Origin: JAWKTV01 sp041398905
GTDB lineage: Bacteria > Planctomycetota > Planctomycetia > Planctomycetales > Planctomycetaceae
Assembly (NCBI GenBank): GCA_041398905.1
Contig: JAWKTV010000002.1
Span: forward strand, 340,935-404,934
Reading direction: 5' to 3'
DNA: 64,000 nt
The notes under the pieces were generated by a model. The model saw nothing but the letters and a program-made list of their open reading frames with translations, had not been told where the DNA came from and did no database searches. This document shows, piece by piece, positions 1 to 10,124 of the stretch (position 1 is the first letter of the stretch; each line of letters begins with the position of its first letter). The position numbers and the translations under genes were made by a program.

Positions 1-1
1 C

Positions 2-430
2 GCGCAGGAAGCTTTCGTGCTCGCCTACCAGAAACTCGATACCTACCGTGGCGAGTCGGCGTTCTACTCATGGCTGTTTCGCATCGCCTACAATGCCTCC
101 GTCTCGTGGCGACGCCGCGACCGGATGCCCCGGCAGTCCCTCGATGCCCGCCGCGAAACACTCGGCGACGAACCGACCGACAACCGACCCTCCAACAACC
201 CCGAACATGATCTGGAGATCTGCGAACGCCAGTCGATGGTGCAGCAGGCTCTCTCCGAACTCCCGCCTGATTACCGTGCCGTCCTCGTCTTGAAAGAGAT
301 GGACGGCCTGAGCTACGAAGAGATCGCGACCGCGATGGACGTTCCGATCGGGACTGTCCGCAGCCGTATCCATCGTGCCCGCCTTGAACTCAAAGAAAAG
401 TTGAATCGCGTCCTCAGCCGCGAAGCGTGA
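2..430 (+). CDS. ECF-family RNA polymerase sigma factor, 5' end cut by window edge
   Basis: Sigma-70 family ECF subunit that redirects RNA polymerase to a small regulon. The frame is open from base 2, so the start lies outside the window; about 142 residues are visible. The first visible residues (AQEAFVLAYQ) are the end of region 2.1/2.2, followed by the region 2.3-2.4 aromatic/basic part (FYSWLFRIAYN). Region 4 begins near ELPPDYRAVL and carries the helix-turn-helix (LSYEEIATAMDVPIGTVRSR). The next gene, 18 bp downstream, looks like its membrane anti-sigma factor, the usual arrangement for such pairs. The target regulon cannot be read from the sequence. Confidence 0.93.
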   Translation, partial: AQEAFVLAYQKLDTYRGESAFYSWLFRIAYNASVSWRRRDRMPRQSLDARRETLGDEPTDNRPSNNPEHDLEICERQSMVQQALSELPPDYRAVLVLKEMDGLSYEEIATAMDVPIGTVRSRIHRARLELKEKLNRVLSREA

Positions 431-448
431 CAAACCGCTCACACAATC

Positions 449-2033
449 ATGTCCCACTCCGCTCCACATCCCGATGAGTCGCTCTCCGCCTGGATCGACG
501 GCGAGTTGACGGAGGAGGAACGCGCGGAGGTTTTGGCCCGACTCGAAGCGAACGCCGACGATCAGGTGACGCTGGCCGAACTGGAGGAACTGGGCCGCGA
601 TCTGCGAAAGCTACCCCGTCCCGCCACGCCACCCGAGTTGCGGGCCGGCGTTATGGCCCAGATCTCGCGCGATCGACGAACCACGACAGGTTCCACCGCG
701 GCGGCGGTGCCCGTGAACGTCACTCCAATGACACGTCGCAACGCCATCTGGGGTTGGAGTGTCGCCGCCACTTTGCTGACGGCAGCCGCCGCACTGCTCA
801 TCGTGTTGAGTCGTCCCGGCCAGTGGGCGGAGACAAATGTGGCGATGCAAACCGACGCGCCAGCCAATGCGGCGAGCGAGGCCGCACCGGGTGCGATGAT
901 GGGTGCGACGCGGGAAGTCGCGGAGCTGGAAGTCGCCGCGAGCGCGGCACCCGCCGCCGCGATGGCGGCGGAGGAGTACGGTGACGCGGCGGTATCTGAT
1001 GAGTCAGCCGCCGGTGCGGCAGCTCCGATGGAGGCCGGTAATGGCCAGCGGAGATCCGCGCCGCCATCCGCCGCCAATAAGCGCACTCTCGCGATCCTTG
1101 AATGGCGTCGCCGATCGGGTCGTCTTCGATCATGACCATCCCCCTGAAGTGACCGACGTGCTCGAATACGTGGACCGTGTCGATGGTCAGCTCGTGGTCG
1201 TTGAACTTGAAGTCGTCAACGTCGACCAGACGGCCCGCGACATGCTGGTGCTGCTGGTCAACCGCGGGGTCAGGGTTTTGGGTGACGACACTCCCCAGGC
1301 AACCGCCGGTGCCGGCTCAGCCGCCAACTCGTCCGCTGGCACATCCGGTAACGCTGGTCAGAAGATGGTCGCGGTCTTCGTTGAGGCGAGCGACGCTCAA
1401 CTGGCCGGTGTGGTCGATGAACTGCTGTCGCAGGTGTCGGTCGCCGCACCGGCTACCAGCGATGCAGCGGCCGATGCTCAGGGGAACGAGCCTGCGATCG
1501 ACTCGGATTTCGACCGCCGCTTGCGTCACTACGAAACCGTCCTTCCCTCCGCGGTTCGGTCGGTCGTTCGTGGCCAGGACCAAACAGCTTCGCCGGCACC
1601 TGGTCGGCCCGCAGCCGACCAGGTGCCGGCGGATCAGCCGCGCGTGCAGGTCATACCACCCAGTCCCCAAACTCCGACTGGTGCGGGGCAGTCAGCAGTG
1701 GCGGTGGACCCCGCCGCCGTGTCCCCGGCACCCCGGAATCGCAAGGCGACCGCTGGCGCGCCGCCAATAGCTTCGTGGGCCGATCTCGATCTGACCAGCG
1801 GCGATTGGTCGATTCGGCTGAACGTGACACCGCAGGCGTACGAGCTGCTGGCGGAAACCGAGTCGGTCGAGGCGGTACCAGCACCGTTGGCGGAGGCGCG
1901 GACCAACCGGCCGGAGTTGGCCGTCGAGGCGGCCAGCAGCCAGCCGGACGTTTCTCCGAAAATGACGCCGCCGCGTCGCCGCGTCCTGTTTGTCCTGCAG
2001 GGATCGCCGGCCAAACAGCCCGGCCGGCAGTGA
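449..2033 (+). CDS. putative membrane anti-sigma factor (one frameshift)
   Basis: The N-terminal 80 residues begin with an acidic DESLSAWIDGELTEEE stretch, typical of planctomycete anti-sigma domains, but without the Cys/His of zinc anti-sigma factors. One membrane helix follows at about residues 97-117 (WSVAATLLTAAAALLIVL). An Ala-rich linker leads to an outer domain (about 1100-1270) with the alternating pattern DGQLVVVELEVVNVD. The reading frame changes once near 1085-1130: the first frame stops at 1135, while the second carries the outer domain and a typical end (RRRVLFVLQG). I treat it as one gene. It lies directly after the ECF sigma gene, which supports the role; the signal sensed is unknown. 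Confidence 0.75.
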
Positions 2034-2060
2034 CCTGCGTGGCGACATGTCGCTAACGAG

Positions 2061-4390
2061 TCACGACGGTTCCGTACGCTTGGCGATCCCGCGGTTGCGC
2101 TCGCAGGTCAGCACGATTCGCAGCGCGTCGTAGTCGACTTCGCCGGCGAGCTTTTCGTGCAGCGGCGTGAGGCGACCTTCGCAGCCGAGTTCGCGCCACG
2201 CGGCGACCACCCGGTCAATCGTGGCAGGCTCGACCCACGGCGAGGCATCGGTAATCAGTCGCGCCGTCAGGTAGTCCGAGAGATATCCGGCGGTCGTCGA
2301 TTTCGCCCGACCGAGTTGCTCGGCCGCCTGCTCGATGGACATCCCCTGCTCGAACAGTGAAAAAGCACGGAAAGCGGGCCCGCTGTTGACGTCACGGTTT
2401 CGTTGCGCCGGTCGCGGCATTGCACTCGACGCCGGTACGAGGTCCGTCTCGACGCCGTGCTGCGCGCAGTATTGCGCGACGACCCCAGGAATTCTTCGCC
2501 GTAGTCGTCGCATTTCTTCTGGCCGACTCCGCGAACTGCGAGGAAGCCCGCAGTGCTGGTGGGCCGGCGGCGGGCCATATCGCGGAGCGCCGCGTCGCCG
2601 AAGACGACGTACGGTGGCACGCTCTTCTCGCGGGCCTTCTCGGTCCGCAACTCCGCGCCGCGGCGAACAGTCCTTCGTCGACGCCCTCCCACGAATCGGG
2701 ATCGTCGACACGCCGTTTGGCGGTACTGGTGCGGCTGGTGCCCGATGCGTCGCAGGACGGGCACCTCTTCCCCCTTGAGCAGCCGTCGTCCGGCATCGGT
2801 CAACGAGAAGGTCTTGTAGGGCTCCTCCCGCTGCAGGAAACCCTGCCGGGCCAAATCGCCGATCCAGTCCTGAACGGTTTGCAGCTTGTGCTCGCGGAGC
2901 AGCCCCCAGGTGCTGAGGCGATCATGCCCATTGCGGGTGATGCGGTCGTCCGGCTGACCGGTGAGGACGAGCGCAGTGTATTCGCCGCCGTAGCGCTCTC
3001 CCTGCCGGTAGATCGACGAGAGGATCATCTGGGCGATGCGGAGCGGCTCTTCGACGAACGCCACTTCACCACGGCAGACATCGCAACTGTCGCCGCAATC
3101 TTGGTCGAGGTCCTGCCCGAAGTAGCGGACCAGCGCGCGGTGCCGGCAGGTGAGGCCGTCGGCGAAGTCGAGCATCGACCGCAGCAGATTCTGCGACGTC
3201 TCCTGCTGAATGTCCGGCTGGCGGGAGATGAGGAACTCCCAGGTGGCGAGGTCTTTGCCGCCAAAGAACAGCCAGCACTCGGCTTCGAGTCCATCGCGGC
3301 CCGCGCGGCCGGTCTCCTGCTGGTAATGTTCGATCGACGCGGGAATGCCGGTATGGATCACGTAGCGGACGTCCGGCTTGTCGATCCCCATGCCAAACGC
3401 GACGGTGGCGACGATCGCCTGAACTTCGTCGCGGATGAACGCCTCCTGATTCCGCTGGCGGGCATCATCGCCCAGCCCGGCATGATACGGCCGCGTGCGA
3501 TAACCGAGCGCGTTGAGCTCCTCGCTGACCTTCTCCGTCTCTTTGCGGGTGAGACAGTAGACGATGCCGGCACTGTCGGCGTGGCGGTCGATGACGGAAG
3601 TGATTTGACCGAGTGATTTGCCGCGGCGCTCGACGCGGTAGATGAGGTTCGGGCGATCGAAACTGCCGACGAGCACCTTGGCGGCCCGCAGGCCGAGTTG
3701 TTCGCAAATGTCCTGCTGCACGCGCCCGGTGGCGGTCGCGGTGAAGGCGTGCACGCCGACGTTCGGGAATCGCTCCTTCAGGACGCTGAGCTGGCGATAG
3801 TGCGGCCGGAAGTCGTGACCCCAGTGACTGACACAGTGAGCCTCATCGATCGCGAAGAACGAGACGTTGGCAGTTTCCAGCCGGCTGAGCATCTGGTCGT
3901 TGCACAGCCGCTCGGGTGCGACATACAGCAGCTTCAGCTCGCCGCTGTCGAGCTGGCGGGCGATGTCCCACTTCTCGGTGTTGGTGAGCGTGCTGTTGAC
4001 GAAGGCGGCCGAGATGCCGTTGGCACGAAGGGCGTCGACCTGATCCTTCATCAGGGAGATGAGCGGCGACACGATGACCGCCAGCCCGTCGTGACAGAGA
4101 GCGGGGACCTGATAGCACAGCGACTTCCCGCCGCCGGTCGGCAGCACCACCAGCGAGTCTTCACCCGCGAGGACGCTCTCCATCGCGGACTGCTGCAGGG
4201 GACGAAAATCGCTGTAACCCCAGTGCCTCCGCAACACGTCCCGCAGTCGCTCGACATCGTCGGCGGGGGAGGCATCCGTGTCGTACGGCGAGGCAGCGTT
4301 CACAATGGTCGCGGGGAGAAGGATCAACACCAGAAAACGAGGCAACCAGACACGTGTACATCTGCACCAATCCGGCGTCAAGCGACGCAC
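2061..4390 (-). CDS. recQ: ATP-dependent DNA helicase RecQ (3' part frameshifted)
   Basis: 3'-5' superfamily 2 helicase for recombination and stalled-fork repair. Visible motifs: Walker A region LPTGGGKSLCYQ, DEAH box (AIDEAHCVSHWG), motif VI (QETGRAGRDG), the four-cysteine zinc site ending DCGDSCDVC, an RQC winged helix, an HRDC domain (SVPPYVVFGDAALRDMA) and a C-terminal helix-turn-helix (MSIEQAAEQLGRAKSTTAGYL). After about 2755 the protein continues through all three minus frames, with changes near 2740, 2660 and 2490; all conserved blocks are present, so sequence error is likely. The longest frame starts at 4390, but its first 35 residues look like a false signal peptide; GTG at 4303 is a better start for a cytoplasmic helicase. 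Confidence 0.9.
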
Positions 4391-4545
4391 CGGCCACCAC
4401 GGGGAACAGGGAAAGCGTTGCGGGTGCGTTCACCGAGGGTTGGGTCGCCACGATTGAAATCGGTCCCCCGCTTGCATGAGAATGGGTTGATTGGTTCGTG
4501 TCCTTGGGTTTCGTCTTTGCCGCACACCTTCGACCTGCGTACGTG

Positions 4546-5735
4546 ATGCCTGGTTCCAACAACATCGACCGACTCGACATCGACTTCCACGTCCCCTGCG
4601 TGCATCGCCTGCGGTTCACGCGCGACGTGTTGGGGGCCGACGCCAATGTGCTGGAAGACCTGCTGGAGCCGACGGGAGACCAGCCCGCCCGCGTGCAGTT
4701 CTGGGTCGACGAGTCGCTGCTTGCCTCACAGCCGGATCTCAAAGCTCGGATTCGTCACTTTGTCGCCAGCCGCCCGGGACGGCTCACGATGCCGGGGAAC
4801 ATTCAGCAGGTGCCCGGCGGCGAAGCGGTGAAGAACGACATCCACCTGCTCGAGCGAATGCTCAAGTGCATCAACGCCGCCGACCTTGACCGTCGCAGCT
4901 ATGTGGTGGTCATCGGCGGGGGCGCGGTACTCGACGCCGTTGGCTTCGCGGCGGCGATCGCTCACCGGGGCATTCGCCTGGTGCGGCTGCCCACGACGAC
5001 GCTCGCGGGGACTCCGGAGTCGGCGTGAAGAACAGCGTCAACCTGTTTCGGAAGAAGAACTGGGTCGGCACCTTCGCCGTCCCCTGGGGCGTCGTCAACG
5101 ATGAGTCGCTGCTGTCGACCCTGCCCGATCGCGACTTTCGCTGCGGCTTTTCCGAGTCGGTCAAAGTGGCCCTGCTGAAGGACGCCGACGAGTTCGATCG
5201 AATCTGTCGCGGAGCGAAGCAGATTGCCCGGCGCGACATGTCCGTCGCCGGACCGTCCTCCAGCGATCGGCTCAGTTGCATCTCGAGCATCACCCGCGGC
5301 GGCGATCCGTTCGAGGCCCTCGAAGCCCGGCCGCTCGACTTCGGGCATTGGTCGGCTCACAAACTGGAGGTTCTCTCGAACTTCGAACTGCGGCATGGCG
5401 AAGCGGTCGCCATCGGCGTCGCGGTCGACGCCGTCTACTCCTCACGCGTGCATGGCTTCCCCGGAAGCGGCTGACCGCGTCCTGCAATGCCTGGCCGACC
5501 TTGGTCTGCCGCTCGATCACCCCACGCTGCATCAGACTGGCCCGCTGTTCGATGGGTTGGAAGAGTTCCGCCAGCACCTCGGGGCCGACTGACGCTGACC
5601 ATGCTCCCCAAGGTCGGCGCGCAGCTCGACGTGCATGACATCGACCGCAACCAGATGCGGGCCGCCATCGAACAGGTCGCCGGCTTCGCGAGCCGCAACG
5701 TCGCTGTTCGCTCCACGAACAGCGACGCCAGGTAA
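4546..5735 (+). CDS. 3-dehydroquinate synthase-like sugar-phosphate cyclase (EboD-like, frameshifted)
   Basis: NAD- and zinc-dependent cyclase of the dehydroquinate synthase fold. Seen: the NAD-binding motif GGGAVLDAVGF, PTTTL, a substrate loop reading GVGVKNSVN where classical AroB has SSVGGKTGVN, and the zinc ligands in GFSESVK, DFGHWSAHK and RHGEAVAIG. The KNSVN loop, the sequence NWVGTFAVPW and the tail HLGGRLTLTML resemble, as I recall them, EboD-type cyclases rather than shikimate-pathway AroB; this is inference. The frame changes near 5020, 5460 and 5580, so the protein is spread over three frames. Alternative GTG start at 4498. No other ebo genes are visible beside it. Confidence 0.78.
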
Positions 5736-5912
5736 ACCGGCTGTGCGCAGCGTGAGTCTCACGCCACCACGCAAGTCAACTCGTGTCCGCTTCCCGTTTG
5801 ACGACCGGTCATCGGAGTGGACAGCGACTATGGTTGCACCGATGTTCCCGCGCCGGTATCAACGGCGGCGAAGCTTCCGCACTCCGACACTTGATCTCCC
5901 ACCGACGTCCTG

Positions 5913-6405
5913 ATGGCCCGCCGTTCCAAAGCACGTGAAGTCGCCCTGCAGATGCTGCACCAGGTCGACGTCAATCCCGACCTCGACGGTCAAACCATCG
6001 CCGCGATGATCCGCGAGCGATTTCCCGAAGGACCTCCGGGAACTCGCCTGGGATCTGTTCTCGGGAACTCTCGATCGTCGCGCCGAGCTGGACGAGAGGA
6101 TTCAGGGCATCGCCACGAACTGGAAGCTCTTTCGCATGGCGACGACCGATCGCAACGTGCTCAGGCTGGGCGCGTTCGAGCTGCTGCATACCGAAACGCC
6201 TTACAGCGCTGTGATTGACGAGGCGGCTGGAACTGGCGAAGAAGTTTGGCACCGATCAGTCGGCCCAGTTCGTCAACGGCATCCTCGACAAACTCGTGCC
6301 CGCCGACCGGCGATCCAGCCGCGGCGAGCAGCAGCTCGAAGAAGCCGATACCGAAGAGGACTCGACCAGCGAGGATCACCTGATGCCCCCGGCCCTGCGA
6401 TCTGA
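5913..6405 (+). CDS. nusB: transcription antitermination protein NusB (frameshifted)
   Basis: RNA-binding partner of NusE (ribosomal protein S10) in rRNA antitermination. The start MARRSKAREVALQMLHQVDV is a classic NusB N-terminus. The middle (LRELAWDLFSGTLDRRAELDERI), ATTDRNVLRLGAFELLH with TPYSAVIDEA, and the end (LELAKKFGTDQSAQFVNGILDKL) are all present but in three frames, with changes near 6035 and 6222. The last frame runs on to 6547 and would overlap the next gene; the true stop is probably near 6380-6410 after an acidic tail, so the end is uncertain. Confidence 0.85.
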
Positions 6406-6480
6406 ATCACTCGGCCTTTCCCGGCGTCATCGGTCCGCTCCCCTTCATCAGACTCATTTCTCCAGCGCACTGGCCACTCC

Positions 6481-6939
6481 ATGCGACAGCTCATTGACGA
6501 CTATCTCGCAGGCCCCCGTCAACTTCGGGATGCCATCGCCGACATGACGCCCGAGCAGCTTGACGCCGCACCGATTCCGGGGAAGTGGTCGACGCGGCAG
6601 ATTATCTGCCACATCGCCGACTTCGAGCCGGTGTACGCCGACCGCATGAAGCGAGTGATCGCGGAAGAGCAACCCGGCCTGCCGGGGGGCGACCCGGACC
6701 TGTTCGCGGCGAAGCTCGCCTACGATGCGCGGGATCTGGAGATCGAACTTCAGATGATCGAAGCGGTACGGGCCCACACGGCGGCCATCCTCGAGAGGCA
6801 ACCGCCCGAGGCGTTCCAGCGCACGGGCCTGCACTCCCGCGATGGCGCCCTGACGCTGGAAACGCTGCTGAAGCGGATCACAAACCACATCACGCATCAC
6901 GTCAAATTCATCGCCGAAAAGCGGGCGGCAATGGAGTAG
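6481..6939 (+). CDS. DinB/YfiT-like putative metal-dependent protein
   Basis: A 152-residue four-helix-bundle protein of the DinB-like family. Candidate metal ligands are the histidine in IICHIADFE (helix 2) and the pair in NHITHHVKFI (helix 4), spaced as usual for the family. The WSTRQIICHI pattern is typical. Family members include thiol transferases (bacillithiol or mycothiol dependent) and many of unknown role; nothing here picks a substrate. It faces the DoxX gene tail to tail. Confidence 0.85.
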   Translation: MRQLIDDYLAGPRQLRDAIADMTPEQLDAAPIPGKWSTRQIICHIADFEPVYADRMKRVIAEEQPGLPGGDPDLFAAKLAYDARDLEIELQMIEAVRAHTAAILERQPPEAFQRTGLHSRDGALTLETLLKRITNHITHHVKFIAEKRAAME

Positions 6940-7062
6940 TCGCTGTTCGCTCCGCGTCCAGGGGGGAACCAGCTTGCACTGGGGGGCGACCGGCGGCCGC
7001 GTACCCTGTCAGTCATCGCGCGGCGTCTGCAATCGCGACCCGGAAGCTGATCGTGATGTTCA

Positions 7063-7467
7063 CTACGCACCACTGTCCGCGGGGCCGACGGCGGCTTTGC
7101 ATCGTCCATCGATCACCAAAGCGAAGATCACGGGGTTTCTGAGTCCCAGGGCGATCCACACCAGCACGCCGATCACGATCGGCATGTAGAACGCGTCGTC
7201 GACCCGCACATGTGTGGCGGTCGCGCCACCAAGATAAGCGGTCAACAAGATCGCCCCGAGAAACGATGTCCGCGGGATCAGAAACAGCAGCGTCACCACC
7301 ACTTCAACGTACCCGATCAACAGCATGACCTCCGTTGACCAGCCCAGCTTGGTAAACGCTTCGGCCTTGCCCTCCCACTCGGTGAACTTTCCACCGGCGC
7401 TGGCGACGATCAGCATCGCCGCCAGCAGCCCGCTCAGCACCCACCCGGCCAGTCTCGACTTCGACAT
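7063..7467 (-). CDS. DoxX-like membrane protein
   Basis: A 134-residue integral membrane protein with four predicted helices: WVLSGLLAAMLIVASAG, VMLLIGYVEVVVTLLFLIP, FLGAILLTAYLGGATATHV and FYMPIVIGVLVWIALGL. The pattern matches DoxX-like proteins, whose molecular role is mostly unknown. Start chosen at MSKSRL because AGGAA lies about ten bases upstream; the frame could extend to 7533. It is the last gene of the minus-strand cluster led by the ECF42-type sigma factor; DoxX-like genes are common passengers of such clusters. Confidence 0.85.
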   Translation of the reverse strand: MSKSRLAGWVLSGLLAAMLIVASAGGKFTEWEGKAEAFTKLGWSTEVMLLIGYVEVVVTLLFLIPRTSFLGAILLTAYLGGATATHVRVDDAFYMPIVIGVLVWIALGLRNPVIFALVIDGRCKAAVGPADSGA

Positions 7468-7557
7468 TTGATCGTTCCTGTGACAAATGAACGCGGAGCG
7501 GACAGCGACTCTGCCGCTCCGCTGTGATGCCATCGGAGGGTTGAGGCCCCGTGCTCG

Positions 7558-8121
7558 CTACTCCGCCTTCGTCCGCCTGGCCGTACCGGTCATGAAGGTC
7601 ACCCACTCGCCGTCGGGCGTTTGCATCTTCGACGTGATCACCATCTCGTCGGCCGACTTGAACTCGTAGATGTCCTGGAACTGAGCGGTCGTGCCAGGTG
7701 CGATCATGCTCGGACCTTCCGCCTGCAGCGTCAGCACCTTGCCACTGTCGTCGACAGAGCCGGTGTACCGCCACATGTGCCCGTTTGTGTTATCGACCCA
7801 AGTGCCGATGTACTTCTGCCGTTCGGAGTCATACCCGATCGTCTGCGCGCCGTGCATGTTCATCTCTCCGACTTTGCCCCGCATCTCGTTTCTGACCCAG
7901 AAGCCGCCGAGCATCTCGGACGTGATCGTGCCGGTGCATTCGAACGGCGGCTGATCCGGGCCCGCCGTCGCTTTCGAGGCGGTCGTCCATGTCCCTTCAA
8001 ACTGCTTAAGCCAGTCATGCTCGGCCGTCGGCTGCGGGAACTCGAAGCCTTCCTGAGCCTGAGTCGAGGTGATTCTCAGCAGACTGATGGACAACAGCAG
8101 CAATGCGAATCGAGTCTTCAT
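7558..8121 (-). CDS. DUF1579 family secreted protein
   Basis: 187 residues with a signal peptide at about 1-22 (MKTRFALLLLSISLLRITSTQ, cleavage near TQAQ). The mature part begins HDWLKQFEGTWTT, the typical start of DUF1579 lipocalin-like barrels, followed by GGFWVRNEMRG, IGYDSERQKYIGTWVDN and MVITSKM. The function of the family is unknown. Start at ATG 8121. It sits in the ECF42-linked cluster, so it is likely co-regulated. Confidence 0.87.
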   Translation of the reverse strand: MKTRFALLLLSISLLRITSTQAQEGFEFPQPTAEHDWLKQFEGTWTTASKATAGPDQPPFECTGTITSEMLGGFWVRNEMRGKVGEMNMHGAQTIGYDSERQKYIGTWVDNTNGHMWRYTGSVDDSGKVLTLQAEGPSMIAPGTTAQFQDIYEFKSADEMVITSKMQTPDGEWVTFMTGTARRTKAE

Positions 8122-8198
8122 TGTGGTCTCACGGAGTGGAGGTAATTGGTCAGTGTCGATCACAGACAATCAGAACGATGCGCCGGCTGGACTGGCGA

Positions 8199-8558
8199 TC
8201 AGGCGGTGGCGAGTGGTTCCGGCAAGGGGTACAGCGGACGGATCTCAACGGTCCCTTTATGGACGGGCGGCAGCCGGCTGGCAACCGCGAGCGCCTCGTC
8301 GAGGTCGGCGACATCGATGAGATAGTATCCGCCCAGCTGCTCGGAAGTTTCGGCAAACGGGCCGTCGATGACGTGTCGCTTCCCTTCCCGAATCCGCAGG
8401 CTGGTCGCCATGTTGACCGAGCGCAGCGGCGAGGCGTCCAGCAGCTTCCCCTGAGCCGCGAGGTCATCGCAGACCGCCAGCGACCCCGCGATGCAGGCCT
8501 GATACTCATCCGGCGTCCATCCGTTCTCGGCACTATAGATCAGCAGCATGTACTTCAT
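8199..8558 (-). CDS. YCII-related (DGPF) domain protein
   Basis: A 119-residue single-domain protein of the YCII/DGPF family. The start MKYMLLIYSAENGW and the motif RHVIDGPFAETSEQLGGYYL contain the DGPF tetrapeptide that names the family. The end follows the usual IEVRPLYPL pattern (here TVEIRPLYPLPEP). Small, probably cytoplasmic and dimeric; biochemical role unknown. DGPF genes are the characteristic neighbours of ECF42 sigma factors, and one lies about 1.6 kb upstream in the same orientation. Confidence 0.92.
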   Translation of the reverse strand: MKYMLLIYSAENGWTPDEYQACIAGSLAVCDDLAAQGKLLDASPLRSVNMATSLRIREGKRHVIDGPFAETSEQLGGYYLIDVADLDEALAVASRLPPVHKGTVEIRPLYPLPEPLATA

Positions 8559-8639
8559 GGTGGATTCACTCGTGTGGATGGAGTTGCGGGTTCAATCGCC
8601 GACTCAGTCAGCGGGGCCTCACGTCTCGGTGAATGGTGC

Positions 8640-9113
8640 TCAGCCGCACGCTGCTCCGTAGTCCGGCATGCTCAAGTCGTCCGGCGCGGCGATCGTCCAG
8701 ACCGTATTGTCCATGGGATTCATCGGGATCGACACGTGCTCGTGCAGAACCTTCCAGGCACCGTCGATCCGCCGCAGACCAATCGTCACCCGCATCCATG
8801 TCCGGCCGCAGGGGTGGCCCGGCTCACTCGGCACGAAGTGATGTAGCCCATATACGAATGCCACATCCCCCGCGACGTGCACTTCCAGGTCGCTATGTTC
8901 GGAGCGAAACTGGTCCGGGAAGAACGGCAGACACCCGGCCCACACTTGCCGGATGGCCTCTCCGCCCACCGACTTATAGGGTGGGCAGACGTCGTACAGC
9001 ACTGAGTCGGCTGTGTAGTGCTTCGTCAGTCCCTCAACGTCTTTCGCTTCCAGAGCCCGCGACCACTCGGCGATCATCTCGCGAATCGTCGCTTCGTCAC
9101 TGGTGGAGTGCAT
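8640..9113 (-). CDS. SnoaL-like / NTF2-like protein
   Basis: 157 residues with the cone-shaped NTF2 fold pattern: an N-terminal helix (ATIREMIAEWSRALEAKDVEGL), then HYTADSVLYDV, an aromatic pocket region, and the final strands TWMRVTIGLRRIDGAWKVLHEHVSIP. This matches the YybH/SnoaL-like group, often called ketosteroid isomerase-like, for which substrates are rarely known. The ATG at 9113 has AGGAG about nine bases upstream. It lies inside the ECF42-type cluster. Confidence 0.87.
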   Translation of the reverse strand: MHSTSDEATIREMIAEWSRALEAKDVEGLTKHYTADSVLYDVCPPYKSVGGEAIRQVWAGCLPFFPDQFRSEHSDLEVHVAGDVAFVYGLHHFVPSEPGHPCGRTWMRVTIGLRRIDGAWKVLHEHVSIPMNPMDNTVWTIAAPDDLSMPDYGAACG

Positions 9114-9185
9114 GGTTCATCTCCTGAGAGTTGGTGAAATTGAACTTGTCCGGTCTGCGTTTACACCGCGTGCTGCCCTGCGGGC

Positions 9186-10043
9186 CTAACCCTGAGGCTG
9201 CTCACCGGGGACCATCACCATCCAGCCGACGCCAAACTTGTCCTGCAGCATGCCGAAGCTCGGTGACCAGAAGGTCGGGGTGAGGGGCATCACCACCTGG
9301 CCGCCCGCGGCGAGCGCATCGAACGTCCGCTGAGCATCGGCCGCCGTGGGGACCGACATCGCCAGTTGAAAGCCTTGAAAGCGGCCTCCGTCCTGTTCCG
9401 AGCAGCCATCGGATGCGAGCACCTGTGTCTGCCCGATGGTGAAGTCGCAGTGCATCACCTTGTGCTCGAAGCCCGCTTGCAGCATGCCTTCCGGAGGCGG
9501 TTCCGGACTGTCGCTGTGCCGCATCAGCATGCCGACCTGCGCGCCCGCCGCATGCTTGTAGAACTCGAGCGCTACTTCGCAACGGCCGCCGAAGAACAGA
9601 TACGGCTGCACCGTCGCGGCCTTGAGTGCGAGCGTCTGCCGCAGCCCCTCTTCGTGCCTCGACGCCGAGCCATCGACATCGATCTCGGCGAAATCCTCCA
9701 TCTCGTACAGGGGCCGAATGTCGATGTCCGAATCCTCGATCATCGGGTTCGGGCACTTCTTGACCCACTCGATGGCGTGATCGAGGGAGTCGACGGTCCA
9801 TAGCCAGTAGCCAGCGATCAATTCGTTGGTTTCGGCGAACGGCCCGCGGGTGACGGTGCGGTCCGGGCCCTTGAAGTGCACTCGGGCCGCCTCTGAGCTG
9901 GGCTTCAGCCCCTCGCCCGCTTCCATGATGCCCGCCTTCACCAGTTCTTCGTTGTACTGTCCCATCGCAGTCAGCAGTTCCATGCTGGGCATTTCTCCCC
10001 GTTCCGAACTGGGGGTGGCTTTGACGATCACCATGACTTTCAT
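9186..10043 (-). CDS. fused YCII (DGPF-like) and VOC/PhnB-like protein
   Basis: 285 residues with two domains. Residues 1-125 are a YCII domain (start MKVMVIVKATPSSE; motif TRGPFAETNELIAGYW, in which DGPF has become RGPF). Residues about 140-285 are a PhnB-type vicinal-oxygen-chelate domain (VQPYLFFGGRCEVALEFYKH, MHCDFTIGQTQVLASDG, SPSFGMLQDKFGVGWMV). VOC domains include demethylubiquinone methyltransferase-like and glyoxalase-like proteins; the substrate is unknown. These two are usually separate genes next to ECF42 sigma factors, so a fusion fits one pathway. Start at ATG 10043. Confidence 0.88.
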   Translation of the reverse strand: MKVMVIVKATPSSERGEMPSMELLTAMGQYNEELVKAGIMEAGEGLKPSSEAARVHFKGPDRTVTRGPFAETNELIAGYWLWTVDSLDHAIEWVKKCPNPMIEDSDIDIRPLYEMEDFAEIDVDGSASRHEEGLRQTLALKAATVQPYLFFGGRCEVALEFYKHAAGAQVGMLMRHSDSPEPPPEGMLQAGFEHKVMHCDFTIGQTQVLASDGCSEQDGGRFQGFQLAMSVPTAADAQRTFDALAAGGQVVMPLTPTFWSPSFGMLQDKFGVGWMVMVPGEQPQG

Positions 10044-10124
10044 TGCGGCTCTCCCATAAGAAGTTGTCGATTCAATCGCCGTCATGCGGCGGCTGGTTGG
10101 CCCAACTTGAACACGTTGTTTGGA

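Noticed and set aside
3698..4546. 282-residue plus-strand frame opposite recQ
   Set aside because: No motif; recQ on the other strand has all helicase motifs.
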